Source of the DNA: Hyphodiscus hymeniophilus
Lineage: Eukaryota; Ascomycota; Leotiomycetes; Helotiales; Hyphodiscaceae
Assembly (NCBI GenBank): GCA_016508695.1
Contig: VNKQ01000013.1
Location: forward strand, 1,302,001-1,366,000
DNA length: 64,000 nt
Reading direction: 5' to 3'
Part shown: one piece after another, positions 55,487-64,000 of the stretch
How positions within the stretch are numbered: the stretch's first letter is position 1
Layout: each line of letters starts with the position of its first letter
Notes under the pieces: generated by a model
The model's database searches: none
Told to the model about the DNA's origin: nothing
What the model saw: only the letters and a program-made list of their open reading frames with translations
Made by a program: the position numbers and the translations under genes

Positions 55487-56848
55487 TCACCTGTAATTCG
55501 CAACATTCCCAATCTTCCTCCCCTCCCTCTCAAACCTATAACTCCACAATCTCATCCTAGGCTCCGACCTGCTCCCCTCCCAGCCACCATCAGCAGTAAT
55601 CTTTGAACTTCTCTTCCCAATATGCTGCACCACGCTTGGCGTCAAGGCCCACCTCAACCTCCCCTCCTTATCCTCTTCTGCATATTCCTCAATAAGTCCA
55701 TCCTGGTACTTGCTCTCACCCACTGTCGATTCCCGCTTCTCATCTAGCCATGCAATGATTCCGTCGATGGAGGATGAAGGATAAACCATTCCCTGACCGC
55801 AACAGGCGTATCGCGGCATGAGGTGAACACCGCGCCAGATGGGGAGAATTGAGGGTCTACCCGAGAGAAAGAAGAGGGTTATCAGGAGGGGAGCGTAAAC
55901 AAAAGACAGGAAGAGGACGGGCGTTGGTTGGATTGCTTTGGGGCGTGTGGAGGCGGGTATGAGCAGGAGGACGAGCGGGAGGGCGACAAATAGGGTCGAA
56001 AAGAAGATGTATGTGCTGTCAGACTCCGAGTTCCAGCCTAGGAATTTCTCGGTGTAAAAGAGGCGTAGGTATAGAACTACGATCTCAGATATGTTTAGTG
56101 GATGTGTAATTGAACACATAATAGTTTGGATGGTCAAGGGAAACTTACAACTGTCCAAGTTGTAGCCCATCTTCCTCATTTTGCCTTTCACTGAACCTAG
56201 CCCTTCCGTGACCCTTCTATACCACCCTCTAGCCACAACAGTATCATCCTCAAGCATGAAGACGTACTCTGCACCAGTCTCTTTACAAGACTTTAACAGA
56301 TACGTGTAGTCAAACAAACTTTTGGCACTTTCCCTCTCTACATCGACTTCGAGCTCATGTATGTAACTTTGATTGCTGAAACCGCCATAATGAAGCACCT
56401 CGTCTGCTATACTAGAAAGCATCGGCGAGTCCCAATTTGGATGTTTGCTCGGAACCGTGTGTGCAATCAGAATTTTTAACTCGATTTGCTGCCGTTCCTC
56501 GTGTGAAAGTCCATGGAGTAGAGATCCTGTTGATAAATGCAAATAACTGACATCCTCTCGTGCGACCGTGGCGATTCCGACACACAATTTTGGTATTCCA
56601 GCATTGTCCAGCCTTTTGAAAGAGAGGTTCAGGCTGTTCTCTAAGAAAGCGATCGCTTCTTCTTGTCTCTGCGAGGAATACCCAGGTCTAAATGCCCTGG
56701 CGGGGTTGAAGAAGTAAGAGGTCGGATCATCGTAGAAACTCATACGGCAATATTGATATAAGATGAAGTAGATGACAAGAAGTAGAACATAGAAATTATA
56801 CCCAGACGATCGTAGCAAGTTCCTCATGGCAGTCTTGGGCAGTAACAT
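55487..56848 (-). CDS. PGAP4-like GPI N-acetylgalactosamine transferase (membrane glycosyltransferase)
   Basis: Exons 56848-56149 and 56076-55487, 429 residues. An N-terminal anchor, YNFYVLLLVIYFILYQYC, is followed by a glycosyltransferase half (KLCVGIATVAREDVSYLHLS, ELKILIAHTVPSKHPNWDSP) with the acidic catalytic triplet in AEYVFMLEDDTVVARGWYRR. Then two closely spaced membrane helices interrupt the fold (YIFFSTLFVALPLVLLLIPA and VLFLSFVYAPLLITLFFLSG). The fold resumes with YACCGQGMVYPSSSIDGII and SVVQHIGKRSS. A glycosyltransferase split by a tandem helix pair is the known architecture of PGAP4, which adds GalNAc to GPI anchors in the Golgi. The 72-nt intron is a multiple of three without stop codons, so the unspliced frame also stays open (453 residues). 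The fungal sugar donor is not established by sequence. Confidence 0.8.
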   Translation of the reverse strand: MLLPKTAMRNLLRSSGYNFYVLLLVIYFILYQYCRMSFYDDPTSYFFNPARAFRPGYSSQRQEEAIAFLENSLNLSFKRLDNAGIPKLCVGIATVAREDVSYLHLSTGSLLHGLSHEERQQIELKILIAHTVPSKHPNWDSPMLSSIADEVLHYGGFSNQSYIHELEVDVERESAKSLFDYTYLLKSCKETGAEYVFMLEDDTVVARGWYRRVTEGLGSVKGKMRKMGYNLDSCKFPLTIQTIMCSITHPLNISEIVVLYLRLFYTEKFLGWNSESDSTYIFFSTLFVALPLVLLLIPASTRPKAIQPTPVLFLSFVYAPLLITLFFLSGRPSILPIWRGVHLMPRYACCGQGMVYPSSSIDGIIAWLDEKRESTVGESKYQDGLIEEYAEEDKEGRLRWALTPSVVQHIGKRSSKITADGGWEGSRSEPRMRLWSYRFEREGRKIGNVANYR

Positions 56849-57721
56849 TCTGAGAGAGAGCTAGACATGGAGTTTCCTCTCATGTTTGAATCATCGCGAA
56901 AATGATATAGGGATTGGGAACCCATCCTGGGCATAGTGAGAGTAACGGATAAATACCCTGATCAAAACGGCAGCACAGCCCGCATCCTTAGGTGCGGTTG
57001 TAGTTAACACAACCTTAAATCGTAAGTGAAACACGGGGCATCGTCGTTCATAGGATGAAGATCGTGGTGAAGATTGTGGTGATCACGGGTGAAGATAGCT
57101 ATGTCTTCGCAGAACTGACTACGTGATGCTGACAATACTAAGCCCCGTTGATCATTTCTTCATGAGGGAGCCAGAAAGCAGCAAGATTGCCTTGGTTGCG
57201 CTCTGATGAAATACCAGTGCGAAGTTTTGTGGGAATCATGTAGTCACATAGGGTAGGAAACGGCGCCACAACTCGTGTTCAGGTTCGAAGGATTCTTGGT
57301 TCGTACGATTCTTCGTTTGAAGGATTCCTACCAACCAATGAGCAGTGAATAAAATATGAAGATCACACCGAGACGGGATCTGGGGTACTGATGAGTTGAG
57401 TTGAATCTTGAAACAGGCAAAGCCTTGTGAACGGTGAAGGAGGAGGAGGGCGCCACACTTGTTGCGCCCAGCCACATGCCACCAAACAGAGAGAGTAGTA
57501 AGTAAACATCAAAAGCTTCATCACACAATGCTGGCTCTGACTTGAGGATCTCGAGCGGATTGGCAGCTGCAGCGTATCAGGAGTTGTGTCGTGAGCCGAG
57601 AATGGGGTTCAGCAAATGCAAATGCTGATGCTGCTGCTGCTGCACCGTTGATCCACCTTAAAAATCGTTCAAATCTCGGTCTCTGGCCTCGGGAGCAATA
57701 TCCACCCGCAACGACAACGAA
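56849..57721. other. Divergent intergenic region with short repeats
   Basis: Between the PGAP4-like and MFS start codons. It contains a TGAAGATNGTGG-type repetition near 57055-57100, the 16-bp triplicate at 57282-57329 and a CTG microsatellite at about 57622-57642. Promoters of both genes must lie here. Confidence 0.45.
57282..57329. repeat. 16-bp tandem repeat, three units
   Basis: Units at 57282-57297, 57298-57313 and 57314-57329 share GGTTCG or CGTTTG followed by GATTCTT or GATTCCT. They lie in the divergent promoter region ahead of the MFS transporter. Confidence 0.6.
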
Positions 57722-59366
57722 ATGCGTTCTGCGCCTGCAGTTGAGGACGACAAGGTCCCAGCACCACCGCGACTTATTCCTGCGGATGTTGTAACGGCTG
57801 GTGGCGATGACAAGGACATTGCGATGGCCATTGTGGGGGAGGAGCGGCATGCCATCGACCCCACTATCGAAGCTCGCGTTGTGAGGAAAGTCGACTGGTT
57901 TCTCATCCCGGCAATGGTGGTTGGATATGGACTGGTTTATTATGACAAAGTGATTATATTTATCCGGAAATGTACAATAATACTGACCTTCCAGGCAATC
58001 CTAGGCTCTGCCGTTCTTTTCGGAATGACCACCGACCTATCCCTCGTCCAGGTCGACACCTCGACAACCCCTCCTACCAGCGACACATCCCGTCTGTCTT
58101 GGGCAACCTCGATATTCTACTTCGGTATGCTTGCAGGCCTCTATCCAATGACCTTCGCTCTCCAACGATTCGACATGGGAAGGATACTGGGTGTCGTTGT
58201 ATGTTTCTGGGCATTAATCTGCATGTTAACCGCAGCCGTAACGAGCTGGCAAGGTCTCTACGCTCAACGCTTCTTCCTCGGCTTTGTTGAGAGCGTTATA
58301 CCTACAAGCTTTATGTGCATCGTCTCTTCATTCTACACGCAGAAGGAACAAGCTTTACGCCAAAGCTGGTGGTTCTCGTCTACAGGGTTGTTTACCATCA
58401 TTGGCGGGGCGATGAATTATGGCTTTGGGCAGATCAATGGAGGGTCGTTGAAACGCTGGCAATACATATACCTACTGGCTGGGTCGTTAACGTTTCTGTA
58501 TGGGTTATGCTGCTTTGCGGTCCCGAATTCTCCGGTATCTGCGTGGTTCTTAACCAGAGAGGAGCGCGTGGTTGCGACTGAGCGAATGAGGTACGGCCAG
58601 ACCGGTGTGAGGTGCACAAAGTTCAAAAGCTCCCAGATTCGAGAGGCATTTATTGACATCAAAGTGTGGCTTATTGCTATCATGATGGCCTCAGCTTATA
58701 CCGTTAATGGGGCTGTTAGTGGTTTCGGACCTTTGATCGTGTCGACATTTGGCTATTCGACTCTAGATTCCATCCTCTTTCAATTTCCGCTCGGTGGAAT
58801 ATGTTTTGTTTTAATCCTCCTGACTGGGTTCCTATCATCGCGCATTCCAAATATCCGTCTGATACTACTCGTTCTCTGTTGTCTTCCAGTCATAGCTGGT
58901 TGTGCTATGATCTGGAAAAGCTCGTGGCATCATCATGCTGCTACACCTGTCGCAGGATATTCTATCATCGGTTTCTTCGGACCCGTTGTCAGTTTGATTA
59001 TTTCTATTGGTATGGCCAACGTGGCTGGGCAAACGAAAAAGTGCTTCACGGCCGCGACTATTTTTGTTGCATATTGCGTAGGCAATATAGTTGGACCTCA
59101 ACTCATCAAATCACAAACCAAGTCAAGGCATTATCCCGAGCTTTGGCTTGGCCTCATCATATGGTAAATATCCTGTCCCCGACAGTGGCCCTGGCTGATA
59201 TCTTAGTTATTGCATTACTATTTCCGCTGCCGTTGCTTTGTATTTCGTGCTAGCTCAGGAGAACAAGCATCGAGCAAATCTCGAATTGAATGACATTGAT
59301 AGAGACAAATTGGCATTTCAGGATTTGACGGATAAGGAAAATCCTTACTTCACCTACATGCTATGA
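57722..59366 (+). CDS. Dal5/Tna1-type major facilitator transporter (anion:cation symporter family)
   Basis: Exons 57722-57949, 57995-59163 and 59207-59366, 518 residues, normal for the family. After a hydrophilic N-terminus, EARVVRKVDWFLIPAMVVGY precedes the first helix. The family signatures follow: FFLGFVESVIPTSFMCIVSS, TQKEQALRQSWWFSSTGLF and GGAMNYGFGQI. The central loop SPVSAWFLTREERVVATERM is typical of the allantoate/nicotinate/vitamin permease group, and later helices GYSIIGFFGPVVSLIISIGM and GNIVGPQLIK agree. The substrate cannot be told; relatives import small carboxylates such as allantoate, nicotinate or pantothenate across the plasma membrane. The first intron is 45 nt and in frame, so ORF finders read through it. 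Confidence 0.88.
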
Positions 59367-59541
59367 TACGATAGCGTCTTTTAGATATCGATTGAATGTA
59401 TGTTCACATGCTAGAACTCGCGCCAATAGCACGTTCATTGTCCGTCGTCTTCAGCCGGTCCTCATAAATTCCATGGCTATAAGCCTCCACCGATCCCATC
59501 GATAACTGCTTATCCTCTAATGAGCAAAGACCATACAATGT

Positions 59542-60817
59542 TTACAACCGAGACCCAACACTTCCATCTGCTTTTACCTCCACGAGTAATTTCCCTTTTC
59601 GGCATTAGCAATTGCCAGATACTGACTACTCACGATGAACTGAAATGGGCAAGCTGCTGACATACCTGTGTTGATACCCTTGTACAAATCCAAAAGTGCC
59701 TGCTCGGCTGCAGGCAAGCCGCCCTTGACGATGGTCTCTTTGCGTTGAAGCTTCCCTTCAGCGAGCCATTGCATGATTTCTTTGCGAGCCTCAGGGAACT
59801 TAGATGCGTAATCGAAAACGATGAAACCTTCCATCTTTATCCTCATGGCAATGACCATTGTGATGTTCTGTCATTTTATCAGTTCTAAATCTTGCACTAA
59901 GCCATCGTTCAACTGACCTTTGGACCGACTGCTTCTGCCGAGTTATATTGACTGATAGCTATATTTCCAATCGTTAGCAAGTTGAAAATTTGATGAAGAG
60001 ATTGCTTAGACTCACCTCCGCACATGACGAATCTCGAATGTGCCTTGGCCCTGCTCAACGCCAAATCCAAAACCTCTCCCCCCACATTATCGAAGAAGAC
60101 GTCGATCAGGTCCTTCGTCGCAGCCTTGAACTTCTTCGCGAACTCCCCATCCTTATAGTTCAATGCGTCATCGCATCCCAGCTCTTTCAACCACTGGACT
60201 TTGTCTTCACTTCCAGCAATGCCCAGAACCTTCGCTCCCTTCAACTTCGCAATCTGGCATACTACACTTCCCGTAGCTCCAGCGGCACCTGAAACAACAA
60301 CGAAGTCCCCAGCTTTAACTTGCCCGATATCGATGATTCCAAAGTAAGCAGTCATGCCTGTCATTCCTAGAATACCCATTGCATCGGTGGGCTTGCCGTT
60401 TGGTGGGACTTCAAGAAGGGTGGCATCTTTGGCCTTTACAATTGCCACTTCGGTCCAGCCGGACACACAGGTAACATATGATCCGACAGGAAGCTTTGTG
60501 GATTTCGTGGCAAGCACCTTTCCGAGAACAGCTCCTCGCATGATCTCGCCGATCTGAACGGGGGGAACATATGATCTGGCATCTGGGATTCAGATCAGTA
60601 AAGCTCATCACGTGGATATATAGAACCATGTACCGTTCAACCAACCCCTCATGGCAGGATCAAGACTCAAATACAACGACTCAACCAGGACCTGTTCATC
60701 CTTCAGGTCCTTCTCCGTTACCATCGGGTTCGTCTTCAACTCAAACGTCTCACCCGGCACGATGAGAGATTTGGGGCGTTTCGCCAGAACAACGGATTGA
60801 TAAGATTGTTGAGCCAT
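59542..60817 (-). CDS. NADP-dependent medium-chain reductase (zinc-free MDR, PTGR/CurA-like)
   Basis: Five exons: 60817-60634, 60582-60016, 59958-59918, 59867-59666 and 59594-59542, 348 residues. The N-terminal catalytic domain has SLYLSLDPAMRGWLND, ARSYVPPVQIGEIMRGAVLG and VSGWTEVAIV. The Rossmann domain begins VVVSGAAGATGSVVCQIAKL with GIAGSEDKVQWLKELGCDDA and YKDGEFAKKFKAAT. The end reads IAMRIKMEGFIVFDYASKF, then GKLLVEVKADGS. No zinc-binding cysteines are present, as expected for the leukotriene B4 dehydrogenase/prostaglandin reductase-like branch that reduces alpha,beta-unsaturated carbonyls with NADPH in the cytosol. Its physiological substrate in fungi is unknown. The summed exon length is an exact codon multiple, supporting the model. 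Confidence 0.9.
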
Positions 60818-62539
60818 GATGTTCTTCGGTCTTTGATATGCTTTCCCCATCTTCGACTTGCTATGGCAGCTCACCTTATATGTATCTTGGAGCCAAGTTC
60901 GAGACACGAAGAAATTTGGGATGATTGGTCATATATTCCACAATTGCTAGACACGCCTGTTGCGTAACTATGGCCGGTGTTCTTTGATGTCAGGAGTTGC
61001 CGGACAAGTTTCTGACTTGTGCCTCGGCTTAGCCGGTTTCGTTTCTATTTGCGGAAGCAGCACCGACGCTTTCAGCGGGGAAGCTCTCTGCTGGCGAAGA
61101 AATTTTGGAAAATCTTGAGATGGGTTTTGTAGTCTTCTGGAGTTTGGCTATGCGATCTCGATGGGAGACGGTTCGACAATCTGTCCGGCCCTTGTCCAGG
61201 GCCAACAAGGGGCGGCTTTGGTGCTAAAAAACCCTCCGCCAACTCGATTTTATACCTCGGACAAGGTGGCTCGCTTCGAGAAAGTTCATCATGAATCCGA
61301 GGTGGATGCATTTTCATGACGCGAAGCTTTACCATCTCAAATAGACGTACTAGAGTGATTGTCTCTTCTTCTCACTACCTACCTATCTGGAAGAGTGGCC
61401 CTTGTGTTAGAGTCACGTGATTTAATTACTTTCAGATGCCGCTGCTGTTTGCAATCATAGCCTCTATTGTCGTCCGAATAGATTTGATCGGAATTCAAGG
61501 GGCGTAGACCGTAGCGATTAGGTCGATCTTTCACAATGTGGATATATACTTGCCAAGACTTCCATTGATCGTGATCCGTCTGAACATTTGCGTTATTAAC
61601 GTGCGTTTAGTGCCACCAATATCAAATATACTGTCACAACTCAGGCATATCGAAGTGAGCGGAAGCTCTCCCCGACGATGATCCTCAATTCAAGTGTTGG
61701 CATCCAGTACTACACACCCACTGACCCAGCGTAACCCACATGCATCAGTTTTCTCCTGTCATGCCCCTCAGATTAGATGCAGAACCGCTCGAGAAGAACT
61801 CGATCACCACCAAAGGACTCGACATCCGCTACTAGGGCTGGGTCAAGCACCAACGACATCCTCGACAGCTTTTACATCTTCAGCGCCTGCTTCAGTGTAT
61901 AGTACGAATACTCATCATTGATTAAGGGAATGCTTGCTCTTCCGATCGGAGAAAGCTGGTGGTTCTGTGTTGAATTTTCAATGGCATTCGAAACGAGACG
62001 GTCGGCGAAGACTCGAGCAATCATGATTGTGGCTTTTGAGCGCGAGAAGTTGCATTACGACTATTGGGGTCCCTCCAAAGTGTTGTCTAGTCGATGCGTC
62101 TTGGGCGATAGCAAGAGAAAAGGCATCCAAAGCCAGCGTAAGGCTGTGGTCTGATCCTTCGTTGTCGTTCAGCGCTATCTCGTCCTAACTTAGCGATAAT
62201 AATCATTTATTCTGCTTGCGACGACAGAAATTTGAAAGCGCCTGAAAATGCCGCATGGTCATCTTAGTCGGTCCTCGCCACGGAATCAATGGCACCACCG
62301 GGCTGGCCATTGAGCCGTGACCATTGCAAATGCCCTACGGCCTTCTTTCCAAATACGACTCGGTCGAAGCCTAGGCTTGGTACCGTATCTCTTTGACTCT
62401 TTTAATCATCTGTTATCTAAATACCGTTCGATGCAGTTATCGAAACACGTATTCGTGTCAAATACCGTATATCATGATGATGGACACTGCCAAAGTCGAG
62501 AATAACCGGGCATTAATGCATATCTATGCATGTCGAAGA
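60818..62539. other. Gene-poor region, 1.7 kb
   Basis: Promoter of the reductase at the left, terminator of the PHD gene at the right, and between them only short frames without recognisable content. No tandem repeat stands out. Confidence 0.4.
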
Positions 62540-63659
62540 TCATTCGAATTCGCTCCCAATCATTGATCGGAGTTTCAACCTCCAATCCTTGAGTTCCGCA
62601 TCCTTCCTCTGAACTTCGTCTTTGAGCCTTGTGTTCTCTTCTCTGAGCCCAGAGATATCCACCTTCATCACAGCGGATTCATCACGTTCCTTTACCAACT
62701 CCTCCCTCGCAAAATCCAACTCGCGTGTGGACAATAATACCTGGCCTTCATGCATTCTCAATTGCTGCTCCAAAGCTTGGACTTTGCTTTCGAGGTTGCC
62801 TTCTGATTTGCCATGTCCAGCTGCAGTTTCGAGTTCTGAGTAGATCACGGATAATGCTTTGTCAACTTCTTTTGAAAAAGCGGAGTACTTTGATTTTTTC
62901 CTTGGCGGTGACATACGCCTCGGTCTTCCTACTTGCCGAGGGGTGGTATTTTTCGTCTCTTGGGGTCTTAGCCTAGACTTGGGTATATTTGACAATTCAT
63001 TGCTTGGAGGCGTGAGCTGTTGGACCACACTTGGGTGATCGGTTTTCTTCTGTGAGGTGATGTTTGAAGGCTCTTTGAATTTATCGAGACCAGGGATACC
63101 TGCTTCGGTTATGAGAGGAATATTTGTATGTGGGTCGGCGACTGTTGAGGGAGCCTTAGACGGTGGGTATACCGGAAGTGATGATGGAAGCGGCGCAAAG
63201 AAATGTTCTTCGGAAGGTGGGACGTGTCTTTCTCTTAAAACACAATGAGGGCAGAACCAAAATACAGGGACTTCACTTATATCGAGTGAAGGAGTCATGC
63301 AATCAGCATGGTAGCAATTCTCGCAGGTCTGGCATCCGAAAAGCTCTTTCGAACTGCCACAAACGAAACAAAAATCATCGTGGGGTCCTGCAAACATGAG
63401 TGACAAGACAGGATCGATGTATCGCATCGCGTACCATTCCAGAACTCATCACCGCCTCTCCATCCCAGAGGCTCCAAGGCATGCATTTGCTGGATTGCAA
63501 GCTCATTGGGATCGATTGTGCCGTTGTCTACTGAATATCCTGTGAAAACGCCGGCTGTTTGATCCTAGCAATGATTAGTATTCCTGAATTAAGGAGTGCA
63601 GCTAGAATCTCTCTCACGGAATTTCCAATATTATTGAGCATAGGATTGCTTAGAGGCAT
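62540..63659 (-). CDS. PHD-finger protein with AT-hook and C-terminal coiled coil
   Basis: Three exons: 63659-63618, 63564-63435 and 63387-62540, total 339 residues (1020 nt, an exact codon multiple). The N-terminus MPLSNPMLNNIGNSDQTAGV, then LAIQQMHALEPLGWRGGDEF, leads into a C4HC3 PHD finger: CFVCGSSKELFGCQTCENCY, then HADC and WFCPHC. A long Pro/Ser linker follows, with an AT-hook-like RQVGRPRRMSPPRKK near residue 220. The last 110 residues form a coiled coil (KVQALEQQLRMHEGQVLLST and so on). Such a protein is probably nuclear and reads histone tails while contacting AT-rich DNA; the particular complex is unknown. The start at 63659 is chosen because all downstream phases close on it; an upstream exon cannot be excluded. 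Confidence 0.8.
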
Positions 63660-64000
63660 GGTGCCTTGGGTCTCGTAACTGACAACCTTGTTCGGAGGTC
63701 GAGGCGTGAATTTCAAGCTGAATTGGTCATCCAGCGCAGAGAACCAAAAGCAACGAAAGTTACCTCAGATGTAATATAAAAAAGATGATAGCTACTATGG
63801 AATAACTGGTGGTATATTGTGTCGAATGAGCTCAGCAATTCCAGGTTTTGAAGGCGGAGTTGATGGGAGTTATGCCTGAGATCGACGCTGAGATTGCTCA
63901 AGCGAGGCCAACAGGGGCTTGGCAGCTGATTACTTCAGCAATGCTAGCTAAATATTACGAGAGTTATCTCCCCCTTTCACCAGTTTCTTTCTCTGTTTAG
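63660..64000. other. Region upstream of the PHD gene, to the right window edge
   Basis: Presumably the PHD-gene promoter. A plus-strand frame from about 63826 to the TAG at 63998-64000 reads protein-like sequence (VLKAELMGVMPEIDAEIAQA, GAWQLITSAMLAKYYESYLP), and a minus-strand frame covers 63901-63713. One of them may be an exon, but neither can be settled here. Confidence 0.3.

Noticed and set aside
57275..57335. GGTTCGAAGGATTC as a tRNA B-box
   Set aside because: It is part of a tandem repeat, with no A-box or cloverleaf upstream.
57722..62539. The transporter, reductase and neighbouring genes as a biosynthetic cluster
   Set aside because: No backbone enzyme, cytochrome P450 or cluster regulator is nearby; the flanking genes are unrelated.
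1..64000. Transposons with readable transposase or reverse transcriptase, CRISPR arrays, bacterial-type operons
   Set aside because: No diagnostic motif or array was found on either strand by eye; the AT-rich gaps show only short repeats.

Overview
The window looks like nuclear DNA of a filamentous ascomycete (Pezizomycotina; a leotiomycete is a guess, not shown). Genes are intron-poor with short 42-210 nt GT-AG introns, lie on both strands at ordinary spacing, and have clear fungal orthologues: Utp22, eIF3k, Tps1, Atg9, an Mrs3/4 mitoferrin, Cog5, Cog6 and mitochondrial uS17m. I saw no operons, CRISPR arrays, bacterial insertion sequences or convincing tRNA genes. All exon joins were built by hand from frame, splice consensus and codon arithmetic; none is backed by transcripts.

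Left part (1-13.5 kb): the C-terminal end of Utp22 enters from the left edge. Then come a small Cys/Ser-Thr-rich protein, a broken C2H2/fungal-specific transcription factor with two in-frame stop codons, a five-exon Fe(II)/2-oxoglutarate oxygenase with an apparent frameshift, and eIF3k. An AT-rich, gene-poor stretch (about 10-13.5 kb) with an 18-bp minisatellite follows.

Middle (13.5-36 kb): Tps1, a fungal NLR-type N-domain protein with a single ankyrin-like unit, a decayed gene remnant (about 19.5-20.7 kb), Atg9 (with a 1-nt frame break near its 3' end), mitoferrin, a Sap1/spastin-type AAA ATPase, the divergent pair uS17m/Cog6 and a small RING-like protein.

Right part (36-64 kb): a CNNM/CorC-type membrane protein, a broken ankyrin-repeat gene, a RecJ-like DHH phosphoesterase with a PCNA-binding-like tail, Cog5, a fungal multi-pass membrane protein (probably DUF2434), a minimal REI1-like zinc-finger protein, a DUF3431 protein, two unrecognised fungal proteins, a PGAP4-like GPI glycosyltransferase, a Dal5/Tna1-type MFS transporter, an NADP-dependent medium-chain reductase and a PHD-finger/AT-hook protein.

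The genes do not form one pathway or biosynthetic cluster; most are housekeeping. The items most worth a second look are the DHH protein with a PIP-like tail, the REI1-like protein lacking its central fingers, the NLR-N-domain protein without a NACHT module, and four coding frames broken by stops or indels, two of them at short homopolymer runs, which raises the question of sequence error versus real decay.
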